The notes: generated by a model from the letters alone, not told the origin. Shown: positions 15,225 through 23,776, counted from the first letter of the stretch. The stretch: DNA of 32,800 bases from Bacteroidales bacterium UBA6248 (GCA_002441345.1 DJVU01000046.1:1-32800), one strand, 5' to 3'. Translations and numbers: made by a program.

Positions 15225-17093
15225 ATGGATACAAACCAGAAAGTGTTATTCGTTAACACAAGCGACGGTTTCTACCGTACACGCAAATACAAGGTCGGAG
15301 ATTTCTTCGGTCCGGTAGACCTGGGCTTGCATCTGTCGGGCCGGTATAAAAGTCTGAACATCGGCAACGGCCTGCTCTCCGGATCTATATTCCCGGGGTC
15401 TAACCGGCTGATCTTTACCGGATTCTCTCCCTGCTGGGGTGGATTTTACATCTCGTCGATGGGCGGAGCCGGACTGATTTTCGGCAATCTCGGTATTAAT
15501 ATGCTGAGCCTTGTAGGGAAAGCACCGGTACCGTCGGTGCTGTACCTTAACAGGGAACACGGGGAGGAGATTCAGGTGGAGGTGGCTCCGGTTGATGTCA
15601 GCACTGTCTGGGCCCAGGGCCGGACAGGTGTATATTCCCTCATGGATTATGTCTTTGAAAAGTATCGCTCACGCTTTGAAAACGAGCCCCGGATCCTGGC
15701 GACCGGACCAGCTTCCATGTATACCGATTTCGGTGGAATCGTCTCTGTTCCGGTGCGGCGCGGTGCACTTTCCCGGGTCGACACCTGGGCGGGCAGGGGA
15801 GGCTTTGGCTCCGCTCTTTTACGTGAGCACGGTATTGCTGCCGTGATTTACGGCGGAACACATATCGACGAGGACTTCCGCGACCGAAAAGTAGCCGATG
15901 AGTGGTTCCAGGAACGGTATGCCATGAAGCTTGCCGCCAAGGATATGGAGACAACCAAAAAATACCGGTTCGACCCGAATCTGGATACCGGCGGAACATT
16001 TGGCGTAAACTTTGCCACTATGGATTCACGACTGCTGGCATTTAACTACCGGTCTGTGGAATGGCCTTCCGCGAAACGCAGAGAGATTCACGGTAATTTT
16101 ATCGCCTCGCATTACCTGAAGCAGTTCAACGAAGAAACCATAAAAACCAAACAGCAGTTTACCTGCGGCGAACCCTGTGCAGCCGTTTGCAAGAAAATGC
16201 GCGACGAATACAAGAAGGACTATGAGCCGTACCAGACCATGGGTCCGCTCAGCGGGATATTCGACCAGCGCGCTGCCGAAAAATTAAACCATCATGCCGA
16301 TGCGTATGGCTTTGATGCCATATCGGCCGGAGGCGTTGTTTCCTGGCTTATGGACTGCCTCGACAGAGGATTGTTAAGCCCGGATGAGCTGGGTGTTGCA
16401 GGAATGCCCCGCTTCTCTCCGGATAATTTTGATGTGGTTAACGATTCCATGCACAATGCCGGTCTTGGTTGTGCAATTCTCGACAGCATCATCCGGGGCA
16501 GTATCGATCTTTCGGAAGGTGCACGCAAGTATGCCCGCCGGCTTTCGCGCGAAAAAGGTGAAAACCTGCTTAACTATTTCGTGTATTCCGCCTATGCCCG
16601 CAATGGATGGATGGTTCCAAACCAGTACTGGACACCCGGCGCCCTTTCGCCCATGGCCATCATGGGTAAATACTATATGTACTACGGCGATGAATTTGTC
16701 CCTCCCCGCGAGCTTGGAAGAGTAAATGCATCGCGTATGATTGCCGAACTGATGATCGATAATATGGGCATATGCCGTTTCCATCGTCTCTGGGCTGAAG
16801 AAATGATCCCGGAAATCGTGGAGTCGCTTTTCGGACAGGGTGAGGCATTTAAGGAAGCAATAAAGCATACCGCCAGCCGAATCAACGGCCGCAACAGCTC
16901 CGTCCTGTGGGAGTCGGAGGCCAATACCCGCTTCATACAGAGCTTTCTAAACCGTAAAAAAGAAGATGGACTCAACAGCCCGGAATTCATCAAATGGTTA
17001 CATGCCTTTGAATCCGATCCCCGCGAGGCCTCCCTCGAATTCTGGTACGAAATACACAAGGGAGTGCAGGAGTCGCTGAGGGAATTTAAATAA
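15225..17093 (+). CDS. Tungsten-type aldehyde:ferredoxin oxidoreductase family protein (AOR)
   Basis: The 622-residue protein has the AOR family length and order: an N-terminal beta-rich domain with GNGLLSG and SSMGGAGLIFGNLG (77-90), then the helical domains. It would bind a bis-pterin tungsten (or molybdenum) cofactor and one 4Fe-4S cluster and oxidise aldehydes to acids, or reduce acids, using ferredoxin. Pterin-site motifs are DAYGFD (359-364) and DNMGIC (512-517). Cluster ligands are probably C314, C318, C322 and C517. The first three are spaced C-x3-C-x3-C, whereas the archaeal AOR pattern I remember is C-x2-C-x3-C, so this is a divergent clade and the substrate may not be a simple aldehyde. 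No ferredoxin-like small subunit or cofactor gene is adjacent. The enzyme suggests an anaerobic lifestyle. Confidence 0.88.
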   Translation: MDTNQKVLFVNTSDGFYRTRKYKVGDFFGPVDLGLHLSGRYKSLNIGNGLLSGSIFPGSNRLIFTGFSPCWGGFYISSMGGAGLIFGNLGINMLSLVGKAPVPSVLYLNREHGEEIQVEVAPVDVSTVWAQGRTGVYSLMDYVFEKYRSRFENEPRILATGPASMYTDFGGIVSVPVRRGALSRVDTWAGRGGFGSALLREHGIAAVIYGGTHIDEDFRDRKVADEWFQERYAMKLAAKDMETTKKYRFDPNLDTGGTFGVNFATMDSRLLAFNYRSVEWPSAKRREIHGNFIASHYLKQFNEETIKTKQQFTCGEPCAAVCKKMRDEYKKDYEPYQTMGPLSGIFDQRAAEKLNHHADAYGFDAISAGGVVSWLMDCLDRGLLSPDELGVAGMPRFSPDNFDVVNDSMHNAGLGCAILDSIIRGSIDLSEGARKYARRLSREKGENLLNYFVYSAYARNGWMVPNQYWTPGALSPMAIMGKYYMYYGDEFVPPRELGRVNASRMIAELMIDNMGICRFHRLWAEEMIPEIVESLFGQGEAFKEAIKHTASRINGRNSSVLWESEANTRFIQSFLNRKKEDGLNSPEFIKWLHAFESDPREASLEFWYEIHKGVQESLREFK

Positions 17094-17222
17094 CCTTCCA
17101 CGGAAGGAAATAAGTTCTGCATGTGAAGGTTTTCGATTTTCTCCATCTCCAGAATCCTCTATTAATAAATGAGATACAAAGACTTTTCAAAAAATTTGAA
17201 AACCAAATTGACCTCAATCTGT

Positions 17223-17230
17223 TAATTTTG
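17223..17230 (+). promoter_or_regulatory. -7 element for the metallophosphoesterase gene
   Basis: TAATTTTG is an exact -7 match 20 bases before the ATG at 17251. TTTG at 17195-17198 is 24 bases upstream, slightly far; TTG at 17208-17210 is too close. Confidence 0.4.
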
Positions 17231-17250
17231 GCACTTATAGCCTTTGTTTC

Positions 17251-18417
17251 ATGAAGTCATACCAGTTTCTCCTCTTTTTCAGCATTGTTTTTATCGTTTA
17301 TGCTGCCGTTAACTCCTATATTTTTATCCGTGGCCTTCAGGCCATTCCGGCTGGTCATGCGTTTCGCGTGTGGTTTAAGTGGGGGTTCTGGATTCTCGCA
17401 CTTTCTTACATAGCCGGTCGCTTTCTGGAAAAAGTATGGCTTTCCGGCTTCAGCGATGTTGTTACCTGGACTGGTGCCCTTTGGCTTGGTATAATGCTGT
17501 ACGGCTTTCTGGCGGTTTTACTGATCGATGTGTTCAGGGGAGCAGATGCCCTTGCCGGTTTCCTTCCGGGATGGGTGTATGCTCCGGAATTCCGCTTCAA
17601 ATTGTTCGTATGGGTATCGGCTGCTTTGATACTGATTGTTGCTGCCGGACATATTAATGCCCGTTTCCCGGCTACAAAAACCCTGGAGATTGAGATTGAC
17701 AAACCTGCAGGTCGCTTCAGCGAATTGAAAATCGCCATGGCTTCCGACGTGCATATGGGTACACTGGTAGGTCCCAGAAGGACAGGCAGGCTCGTGCAGA
17801 TCATCAACAGTATGAATCCGGATATTATCCTGTTTGCAGGTGATGTTGTGGACGAGGATCTGGCTCCGGTAATACGTGAGAATCTGGGCGATGCCCTGGC
17901 GCAGCTCAACGCTCCGCTGGGTGTTTACGGTATTACAGGAAATCATGAGTACATTGGCGGAGCCGAAAAGGCGGTTGCATACCTTGAAGATCATGGAGTT
18001 AAAATACTCCGCGACAGCGTGGTGGATGTGGAAGGAGCCTTTTATATTGCCGGGCGTGAAGACCGCGACAAGGGCCGCTTCAGCGGAAAATCCCGTAAGG
18101 GAGTTGATGAACTGCTGGCGAATTCGGATAAGAGCCGTCCGGTAATCCTGCTCGATCATCAGCCGTGGAATCTTCAAGTGGCTGCTAAAGCAGGTGCCGA
18201 TCTGCAACTTTCTGGACATACGCATCACGGACAGCTCTGGCCGCTCAATTACGTTACAAAGGCCATTTACGAAGTAAGCAGAGGTTATAAAAAGATTGAT
18301 AATACCCACTTCTATGTTTCTTCCGGCTATGGAAGCTGGGGCCCGCCGGTACGCACCGGCCATCGTCCGGAAGTGGTTCAGATTATAGTAAAATTCAAAA
18401 AAGCCTCCGGGGAATAA
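17251..18417 (+). CDS. Membrane-anchored metallophosphoesterase (YkuE/YaeI-like)
   Basis: The 388-residue protein has four N-terminal hydrophobic segments (about 5-27, 42-58, 72-94 and 116-134) and then a calcineurin-like phosphoesterase domain. The metal-binding motifs are all visible: SDVHMG (165-170), GDVVDE (197-202), GNHEY (230-234), a histidine in LDHQPW, and SGHTHHGQLWP. Proteins of this layout in other bacteria hydrolyse phosphate esters of lipids such as UDP-diacylglucosamine-like or phosphatidyl compounds at the membrane; the substrate here is not known. The gene has its own -7 element and is followed after 108 bases by a transporter gene on the same strand. Confidence 0.88.
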   Translation: MKSYQFLLFFSIVFIVYAAVNSYIFIRGLQAIPAGHAFRVWFKWGFWILALSYIAGRFLEKVWLSGFSDVVTWTGALWLGIMLYGFLAVLLIDVFRGADALAGFLPGWVYAPEFRFKLFVWVSAALILIVAAGHINARFPATKTLEIEIDKPAGRFSELKIAMASDVHMGTLVGPRRTGRLVQIINSMNPDIILFAGDVVDEDLAPVIRENLGDALAQLNAPLGVYGITGNHEYIGGAEKAVAYLEDHGVKILRDSVVDVEGAFYIAGREDRDKGRFSGKSRKGVDELLANSDKSRPVILLDHQPWNLQVAAKAGADLQLSGHTHHGQLWPLNYVTKAIYEVSRGYKKIDNTHFYVSSGYGSWGPPVRTGHRPEVVQIIVKFKKASGE

Positions 18418-18500
18418 CATCCCCGCAAGGGCGGTAAATTAAAGGCTTTACTTACACTGGGCATTCGTGTGCCTGCTGCAGGCATTCCGTCTTAATTGCT

Positions 18501-18508
18501 TATTTTTG
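18501..18508 (+). promoter_or_regulatory. -7 element for the YfcC-type transporter gene
   Basis: TATTTTTG matches the -7 consensus exactly, 17 bases before ATG 18526. No -33 TTG at the expected distance. A site this close would put the transcript start after 18496, which supports the 18526 start. Confidence 0.35.
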
Positions 18509-18525
18509 CCTTCAAAGCAAGTGTT

Positions 18526-20127
18526 ATGAGCAAAGCCCGGCAGTTTCCGCATACATTCGTAATCATCTTTTATCTTATTCTCTTTTCCGCTTTCCTTACC
18601 TGGGTAATTCCGGGTGGTCGCTACGAACGCACTACAATTGAAGTAAATGGCACGCCAAGGGAGGTTATAGCATCCGACTCGTTCAGCTATACCGGAAACA
18701 ACCCGCAGTCGTGGCAGGTATTCTCTGCCTTCTTCGACGGATTTGTGGATAAGGCCGATATCATCGTTTTTATCCTGATGATAGGCGGAGCATTCTGGAT
18801 TATGAACCACAGCAAAGCCATTGATGTTGGAATTCTGTCCTTCCTGAAACGAGCCCGCAAGCTCGAGCGCCACCGGTTTATCCGGCGTCTGGGAATGGAC
18901 AATCTCATTGTTTCTCTGGTTGTTCTGCTGTTCAGCATATTCGGAGCCACCTTTGGGATGAGCGAAGAGTCCATAGCCTTTGTAATCATTTTTGTTCCCC
19001 TTGCCATCAAAATGGGGTACGATTCCATAACCGGCGTTTATATGTGTTACGTGGCCGCAGCCCTCGGATTCGCCGGAGCGCTGCTCAATCCGTTTACCAT
19101 AGGTATCGCACAGGGTTTGTCGCACCTGCCGCTGTTTTCAGGAATAGAATACCGCTTTTTCTGCTGGATCGTCATTAATATCTTCGGCATTGGCTATATC
19201 ATCTGGTATATGCGGCGGATACGGAAAAATCCGCGGCGCTCGCCGGTATACGAAGAGGATGAATACTGGAGATCAAGGCAGGATGAAACCGTAATTGCAG
19301 ACAATGCCGTTTCGTCGCGCCCTGCCTGGTTTACATGGGTTTTTATCACAGCAGTGTTTGTTTATGCCGCGTTTGCGATGCCTTTTACACGGCTTACCAT
19401 CGGCAACGCATCCGTTACCTGGCCTGTTTTTCCGGTCCTGGCTTCGGGTTTTGCCCTTTCCGGGTACGTTTCGCTGCGCAAATCGGCACGCTTTCTCGTG
19501 CTTACCATGCTCGCCTTTACAATATTGATGCTGATCGTGGGAGTAATGGGGTATGGATGGTACGTTATGGAAATTGCTACGCTGTTTATGGCTCTCGGCA
19601 TTTTTTCTGGCATTGCCATGGATTACAGCCCGAATACCATTACCAGACTGTTTATCGAAGGGGTTAAGGATATCAGCAGCGCCGCCCTGGTGGTAGGACT
19701 GGCCGGCGGAATTATTATCGTTCTGCAGAACGGGGAAATTATCGATACCCTTCTTCATAAAATCTCCGGCGCCATGGCCGATATGGGGAAGATTGCCACC
19801 GTGGGCACCATGTACGTCATGCAAACGGCCATCAATGTTTTCATACCATCGGGTTCAGCCAAGGCTGCTCTCACCATGCCGATCATGTCGCAGTTTTCCG
19901 ATCTTATCGGGCTGTCGCGCCAGGCTACCGTTATGGCTTTTCAGTTCGGAGACGGTTTTACCAATATGATAACCCCTACCTCCGGCGTTCTGATCGGAGC
20001 CCTGGGGATTGCACGCATCCCTTTCAGCAAATGGGTGAAATGGGTAACCCCGCTTATGATTATCCTGGTGATACTGGGATTCCTGTTGCTGATCCCAACC
20101 GTAACAATGCAGCTCAATGGCTTCTGA
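18526..20127 (+). CDS. YfcC-family C4-dicarboxylate/amino-acid-type carrier
   Basis: I start at ATG 18526 (MSKARQFPHTFVII), which matches the family opening; the in-frame ATG 18496 would precede the predicted transcript start. The 533-residue protein has about twelve to thirteen membrane segments. Features of the YfcC/DcuC-like carrier family are FLTWVIPGGRYER near the N-terminus, FGATFGMSEESIAF, the loop GALLNPFTIGIAQ, and the C-terminal IPSGSAKAALTMPIMSQFSDLIGLSR with FGDGFTNMITPTSGVL. These carriers move small organic acids or amino acids such as arginine or ornithine; substrate is not determined by sequence. Its last 11 bases overlap the ogt-like gene, so the two are co-transcribed and translationally coupled. 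Confidence 0.85.
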   Translation: MSKARQFPHTFVIIFYLILFSAFLTWVIPGGRYERTTIEVNGTPREVIASDSFSYTGNNPQSWQVFSAFFDGFVDKADIIVFILMIGGAFWIMNHSKAIDVGILSFLKRARKLERHRFIRRLGMDNLIVSLVVLLFSIFGATFGMSEESIAFVIIFVPLAIKMGYDSITGVYMCYVAAALGFAGALLNPFTIGIAQGLSHLPLFSGIEYRFFCWIVINIFGIGYIIWYMRRIRKNPRRSPVYEEDEYWRSRQDETVIADNAVSSRPAWFTWVFITAVFVYAAFAMPFTRLTIGNASVTWPVFPVLASGFALSGYVSLRKSARFLVLTMLAFTILMLIVGVMGYGWYVMEIATLFMALGIFSGIAMDYSPNTITRLFIEGVKDISSAALVVGLAGGIIIVLQNGEIIDTLLHKISGAMADMGKIATVGTMYVMQTAINVFIPSGSAKAALTMPIMSQFSDLIGLSRQATVMAFQFGDGFTNMITPTSGVLIGALGIARIPFSKWVKWVTPLMIILVILGFLLLIPTVTMQLNGF

Positions 20128-20623
20128 TCCGGATAATACAATCAAAGCATACTACCCCTGTCCGCTTGGTACGCTTGAGATATTTTTATCGGAAGGCTTC
20201 CTGACCCGGATCAATTTCATCGATAAACCCTCCGGTTTAATCATCCCGCCTGAAACAGAGGAAGCCATTTATCAGCTTGATGCATATTTTAAAGGCAGTC
20301 TGAAGGAGTTCAATCTGAAAATCAAACCATCCGGCACAACATTCCAGCTTGCCGTGTGGGAGATGCTCCGTGGAATACCTTACGGGAATGCAATTACCTA
20401 CGGGGAACTGTCGCACAGGCTGGGTCTGAGAAACGGAGCACGGGCGGTTGGACTGGCAAACGGCGCCAATCCGATTCCCCTGGTGATACCATGCCATCGT
20501 GTAATCGGAACCGGCGGAAAACTTACCGGGTACAGGGGCGGACTGTGGCGCAAGAAATGGCTTTTGCAGATGGAAATGCCGGAAAGCCCCGGACCGTTGT
20601 TCGGTCAGCCGGGTGATGAATAA
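20117..20623 (+). CDS. ogt: Methylated-DNA--protein-cysteine methyltransferase (Ogt type)
   Basis: The 168-residue protein contains the active site VIPCHRVIG with acceptor C126, preceded by FQLAVWEMLRGIPYGNAITYGEL (helix-turn-helix region, 76-98) and RAVGLANGANPIPL. It removes alkyl groups from O6-alkylguanine in DNA in a single-use reaction. The length and a short N-terminal domain (1-70) fit Ogt rather than Ada. The start codon lies inside the transporter gene, overlapping it by 11 bases, so expression follows that gene; this pairing with a carrier looks accidental rather than functional. Confidence 0.93.
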   Translation: MASDPDNTIKAYYPCPLGTLEIFLSEGFLTRINFIDKPSGLIIPPETEEAIYQLDAYFKGSLKEFNLKIKPSGTTFQLAVWEMLRGIPYGNAITYGELSHRLGLRNGARAVGLANGANPIPLVIPCHRVIGTGGKLTGYRGGLWRKKWLLQMEMPESPGPLFGQPGDE

Positions 20624-20679
20624 GGATATACATTATATTTACATACTCTTTCAGACTGAATTATAAAAACCAATTACGT

Positions 20680-21234
20680 ATGAAAAAGAAATTATGGGTT
20701 ACGCTGATTGTAATTCTGCTGGCCTTGCCTGCAATCCTGGTACTTTTACTGGCAAGGGCCGGATTCTTCTCCAATGCCGAAGTTTCAGAAACCGAAATGG
20801 GTCCGCTGGTAGTCGTTTATGAAGATCATAAGGGACCATACAAAGGCACGGCAAAGGTTATGGACAGGATTTATTACAGCCTGCTGGAAGATGGAATTGA
20901 AACGTTCCGGGGTATTGGAATATACTACGATAAGCCCGGCGAAACAGCAGAGGAAGACCTTCGAAGCAAGGCCGGCTGCGTTGTGGAATCTTCCGATACC
21001 ACGGCACTGGCCGCCCTTAAGCCCGGATATCAGATAATGACATTGCCGCGAACACGTTACGTAACAGCCTCTATCCCTTTTCGCGGACCCCTCTCGGTAT
21101 TTGCCGGTATCGTTAAGGTTTATCCTGCCATCGGACGCTATATGGAAGAGCAGGGATACCCTCCGGTTCCTGCCATAGAAATCTACGACCACAACGAACG
21201 CATCGTCTACCTGTTCGAAATACGTGAAGAATAA
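20680..21234 (+). CDS. Membrane-anchored GyrI-like domain protein
   Basis: The 184-residue protein has one N-terminal membrane helix (about 4-26) and a GyrI-like (AraC effector-binding) domain. The features I rely on are VYEDHKGPYKGTAKVMDRIY, GIGIYYDKPGE, and the second half-repeat SIPFRGPLSVFAGIVKVYPAIGRYMEEQGY, followed by AIEIYD. GyrI-like domains bind small molecules or, in some proteins, hydrolyse them; the anchored arrangement recalls eukaryotic TEX264. No DNA-binding domain is present, so it is not a transcription factor. It is 56 bases after ogt on the same strand. Ligand unknown. Confidence 0.7.
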   Translation: MKKKLWVTLIVILLALPAILVLLLARAGFFSNAEVSETEMGPLVVVYEDHKGPYKGTAKVMDRIYYSLLEDGIETFRGIGIYYDKPGETAEEDLRSKAGCVVESSDTTALAALKPGYQIMTLPRTRYVTASIPFRGPLSVFAGIVKVYPAIGRYMEEQGYPPVPAIEIYDHNERIVYLFEIREE

Positions 21235-21275
21235 GGGTTATCCCGGCCAGCATAAATTGCTCTTAAATCCGGATG

Positions 21276-21914
21276 CTATCGCTTTTGCTGTCGGTTTTCC
21301 GCTTCTATTGTGCTGAATTTAAACCCCTTGCTAATAAAATGATCTAGAAATCGGGGCAGGGCAAACAGCATATTGGGAGACGCTTTTATGCTGTCGTGAA
21401 AAACGATGATGCTCCCGCTTCTGGTTGATGCTATGCTGTTCGTCAGGACTTGCTCCGGACTCAGCTCACGGTTGTAGTCGCCTGTCAGCACCGACCACAT
21501 CACAATTTTGTATTCAAACTGCAGGTGCTTAACAACCGATGGCCTGATCCGGCCGTAAGGTGGCCGGAAAAGACGGCTTTCGACCATGCTTCTGCACTGG
21601 GCTATGTCGCTCAGGTATTCTGCAGCCGGGGTTTTCCATCCGTTCAGGTGGTGGAAGGTGTGGTTTCCGGTGGCATGACCTGCTTTCCGGATGGCTTCAT
21701 AAACATCCGGATGCTTTCGAACATTATCTCCCACGCAGAAAAAAGTGGCTTTAACGCTGTAGTTTTCCAGTATGTCAAGTACCTCCGGCGTAACTTCCGG
21801 TACCGGGCCGTCGTCGAAGGTCAGAAACAGCTCATCCGGCCTTCCCGGAATGTTCCAGGTGAGCCTCTTTCGGGTGAGACTGCGTATCAGAGCCGGTGTA
21901 GAAGTGTAATGCAC
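21276..21914 (-). CDS. Polysaccharide deacetylase (NodB family)
   Basis: The catalytic domain shows all the NodB motifs: LTFDDGP (31-37), the metal site H-x3-H in GNHTFHHL (H85 and H89), RPPYG, a DYN segment and IVFHDS. It removes acetyl groups from N-acetylated or O-acetylated glycans such as peptidoglycan or polysaccharide. I choose the GTG at 21914 because the family usually begins at HYTSTPALI and a promoter-like site at 21963-21993 would start the transcript downstream of the ATG at 21974. The alternative ATG 21974 adds 20 residues of no clear character. No signal peptide is obvious, so it is either cytoplasmic or attached through the hydrophobic N-terminal strand. Confidence 0.85.
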   Translation of the reverse strand: MHYTSTPALIRSLTRKRLTWNIPGRPDELFLTFDDGPVPEVTPEVLDILENYSVKATFFCVGDNVRKHPDVYEAIRKAGHATGNHTFHHLNGWKTPAAEYLSDIAQCRSMVESRLFRPPYGRIRPSVVKHLQFEYKIVMWSVLTGDYNRELSPEQVLTNSIASTRSGSIIVFHDSIKASPNMLFALPRFLDHFISKGFKFSTIEAENRQQKR

Positions 21915-21962
21915 CTGTTTGATTTGTTGCGTAAAAGTTAATTCCGGGAATTCTGTAAACTG

Positions 21963-21993
21963 CGAAAGTAACAAACATCGAAGGATCCTGCAA
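21963..21993 (-). promoter_or_regulatory. Promoter-like site of the deacetylase gene
   Basis: On the minus strand TTG (21993-21991) and TACTTTCG (21970-21963) are 20 bases apart; the -7 has one mismatch. It supports the GTG 21914 start with a leader of about 40 bases. The -33 lies in an inverted repeat. Confidence 0.4.
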
Positions 21994-22002
21994 AGGATCT
22001 TT
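21981..22002. repeat. Inverted repeat over the deacetylase -33 element
   Basis: Nine paired positions (one G-T) around the loop GCAA, arms AAGGATCCT and AGGATCTTT. In the plus direction T-rich sequence follows, so it resembles a terminator, but no plus-strand gene precedes it. An operator is the other reading. Confidence 0.4.
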
Positions 22003-22165
22003 TATTCTGGTATTAATCTGCCTGTACGCATACAACCCGCAACCCAGGAAAGTGCTGATAGCCTGCATTTACTTATGCCGCTATCGTGCTCATTTGCTTG
22101 CAGGAACAATCGGCAGGATGTCCCAGGCCCGGCATTGCAGCACTCGGAATAAGCGCTTTATTTCG

Positions 22166-22173
22166 TACTTTTG
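22166..22173 (+). promoter_or_regulatory. -7 element for gpmA
   Basis: TACTTTTG is an exact Bacteroidota -7 match. No -33 TTG at the expected spacing. It implies a leader of about 62 bases. Confidence 0.45.
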
Positions 22174-22241
22174 CATACTGGGAGTAAACTGCCCGGAACC
22201 ACATTGAAACAAAGAAGTAGTTATAAATAAACAGCAGAGAA

Positions 22242-22991
22242 ATGAAGAAACTGGTATTGCTTCGCCACGGCGAAAGTGTCTGGAACAAGGAAAACCGTTT
22301 TACCGGATGGACCGATGTGGATTTGTCCGAACGCGGAATCAATGAAGCCCGTGAAGCCGGGAAGGTGCTGAGGGAGAACGGATTTGTGTTCGATCTGGCA
22401 TACACCTCTTACCTGAAACGTGCGATCAAGACCCTGAACCTCGCTCTGGAAGAGATGGATCAGCTCTGGATTCCGGTGGAAAAAAGCTGGAGGCTTAACG
22501 AGAAACACTACGGCAACCTTCAGGGACTTAACAAAGCAGAGATGGCTGCAAAATTCGGCGATGAGCAGGTGCTGATCTGGCGCCGGAGCTACGATGTGCC
22601 TCCCATGCCGGTTGATGACAACGATGAGCGTAATCCGCGCCTCGATCCCCGCTACCACGGCGTTGATCCCGAACTGATTCCGCTTACCGAATCGCTGAAA
22701 GAGACCGTTGAGCGCATGATTCCCTACTGGGAAGGTGATATCAGGGAGGCGTTGAAGAAAAACAGTCAGGTACTGGTGGCCGCTCACGGCAACAGCCTCA
22801 GGGCTGTAATCAAATACCTGAAAAACATCAGCGACAAAGACATCGTAAGCCTCAACCTGCCTACGGGAATTCCTTACGTATTTGAGTTTGACGATGACCT
22901 GAACCTGCTGAAAGACTATTTTCTCGGAGATGAGGAAACCATCAAAAAACTGATGGAAGAAGTGGCCAATCAGGGAAAAGCCAGGAAATAG
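22242..22991 (+). CDS. gpmA: 2,3-bisphosphoglycerate-dependent phosphoglycerate mutase
   Basis: The 249-residue length equals that of typical GpmA. LLRHGESVWN (6-15) has the phosphorylated histidine H9. ENRFTGWTDVDLSERG, LNEKHYGNLQGLNK and AAHGNSLRAVIKYL, with the second active-site histidine, are all present. It interconverts 3- and 2-phosphoglycerate in glycolysis and gluconeogenesis, using 2,3-bisphosphoglycerate as primer. The gene has a -7 element at 22166-22173, and the next gene starts three bases after the stop, so the two are one operon ending at the terminator at 23741-23776. Confidence 0.96.
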   Translation: MKKLVLLRHGESVWNKENRFTGWTDVDLSERGINEAREAGKVLRENGFVFDLAYTSYLKRAIKTLNLALEEMDQLWIPVEKSWRLNEKHYGNLQGLNKAEMAAKFGDEQVLIWRRSYDVPPMPVDDNDERNPRLDPRYHGVDPELIPLTESLKETVERMIPYWEGDIREALKKNSQVLVAAHGNSLRAVIKYLKNISDKDIVSLNLPTGIPYVFEFDDDLNLLKDYFLGDEETIKKLMEEVANQGKARK

Positions 22992-22994
22992 TTC

Positions 22995-23714
22995 ATGCAG
23001 AAAAAGTGGGTTATCCCGGATATTCACGGTTGCCTGCGCAGCCTTAAGGCCCTCGTGGAAGATTTGGTTGTCCCGGCAGCGGGCGACCAGATTTTCTTTC
23101 TGGGCGATTACGTCGACCGGGGTCCCGATTCCAAAGGGGTTATCGATTATGTGATTGAACTTCAGCAAAACGGACTTGACGTTAAAACCCTCAAAGGGAA
23201 TCATGAGGATTTTTTTCTGAAGGCATGGGATGAGGACAGACGTGGTGAAAAGATTCTGTTTTTCAAAAAAACAAACAGAAGCAAGGCTCAATGGCTGATT
23301 CACGGCGGCAAAGAAACACTCGAAAGTTTCGGTACCAGTGATTTGCCGGCAATCCCCAGGCAGTATATCGACTGGATGCGACAGCTTGAGATGTATATAG
23401 AAACGGATAATTTTCTGCTGGTTCATGCCGGTCTCAATTTTGAAATTGAGGATCCCTTTGCTGATTCATTCGCCATGCTGTGGGCGAAAGATTATAAAAT
23501 CATCCCTTCCAAAATTGGAAATCGAAGGCTGATCCACGGTCACGTTCCCGTAAGCCTCGATTTTATCGATATCACGATCAACAATTTATTGAATCCATAC
23601 ATCGATCTCGACAACGGCTGCTACATGGCCGGCCGGCCGGGCTACGGGAACCTGCTGGCACTTGAGCTGGGCAGCATGACACTGAAGGTGCAGCCAAACA
23701 TCGATATGGATTAG
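22995..23714 (+). CDS. PPP-family metallophosphatase (PrpA/ApaH-like)
   Basis: The 239-residue protein carries the full PPP signature: DIHG (9-12), GDYVDRG (37-43), GNHE (68-71), HAG in the middle and HGH near the C-terminus. Members are protein serine/threonine phosphatases or diadenosine tetraphosphatases; the length and motifs fit PrpA-like enzymes and do not distinguish the two. It sits in the cytoplasm with no signal peptide. It is three bases after gpmA, sharing its transcript, which could be chance or a link to phosphometabolite control. Confidence 0.87.
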   Translation: MQKKWVIPDIHGCLRSLKALVEDLVVPAAGDQIFFLGDYVDRGPDSKGVIDYVIELQQNGLDVKTLKGNHEDFFLKAWDEDRRGEKILFFKKTNRSKAQWLIHGGKETLESFGTSDLPAIPRQYIDWMRQLEMYIETDNFLLVHAGLNFEIEDPFADSFAMLWAKDYKIIPSKIGNRRLIHGHVPVSLDFIDITINNLLNPYIDLDNGCYMAGRPGYGNLLALELGSMTLKVQPNIDMD

Positions 23715-23740
23715 ACGTGTTTCTGACGAAATTTTGCAAA

Positions 23741-23776
23741 AAAAGGGAAGGCAAATAAACGACTGCCTTCCCTTTT
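23741..23776. terminator. Bidirectional terminator between the gpmA operon and the 23812 gene
   Basis: Thirteen-base perfect arms (AAAAGGGAAGGCA and its complement) flank a ten-base loop at 23754-23763. A-rich sequence precedes and T-rich sequence follows, so it works in both directions between converging genes. Confidence 0.85.

Noticed and set aside
17094..17107. CCTTCC/GGAAGG palindrome right after the AOR-family stop, considered as terminator
   Set aside because: The two-base centre makes a tight hairpin and A-rich rather than T-rich sequence follows.
17518..18420. Open frame of 300 codons on the minus strand, antisense to the metallophosphoesterase
   Set aside because: The plus-strand protein has all metallophosphoesterase motifs; the antisense translation shows none.
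18470..18484. TGCCTG-CTG-CAGGCA inverted repeat before the YfcC-type gene, considered as operator
   Set aside because: Six-base arms only, and it lies upstream of a -7 without a -33; too weak to call as a separate site.
22221..23426. Long open frame of 401 codons on the minus strand, antisense to gpmA and the PPP phosphatase
   Set aside because: Both plus-strand genes have complete catalytic motifs and proper starts. The antisense product has no domain and the frame is a by-product of their codon use.
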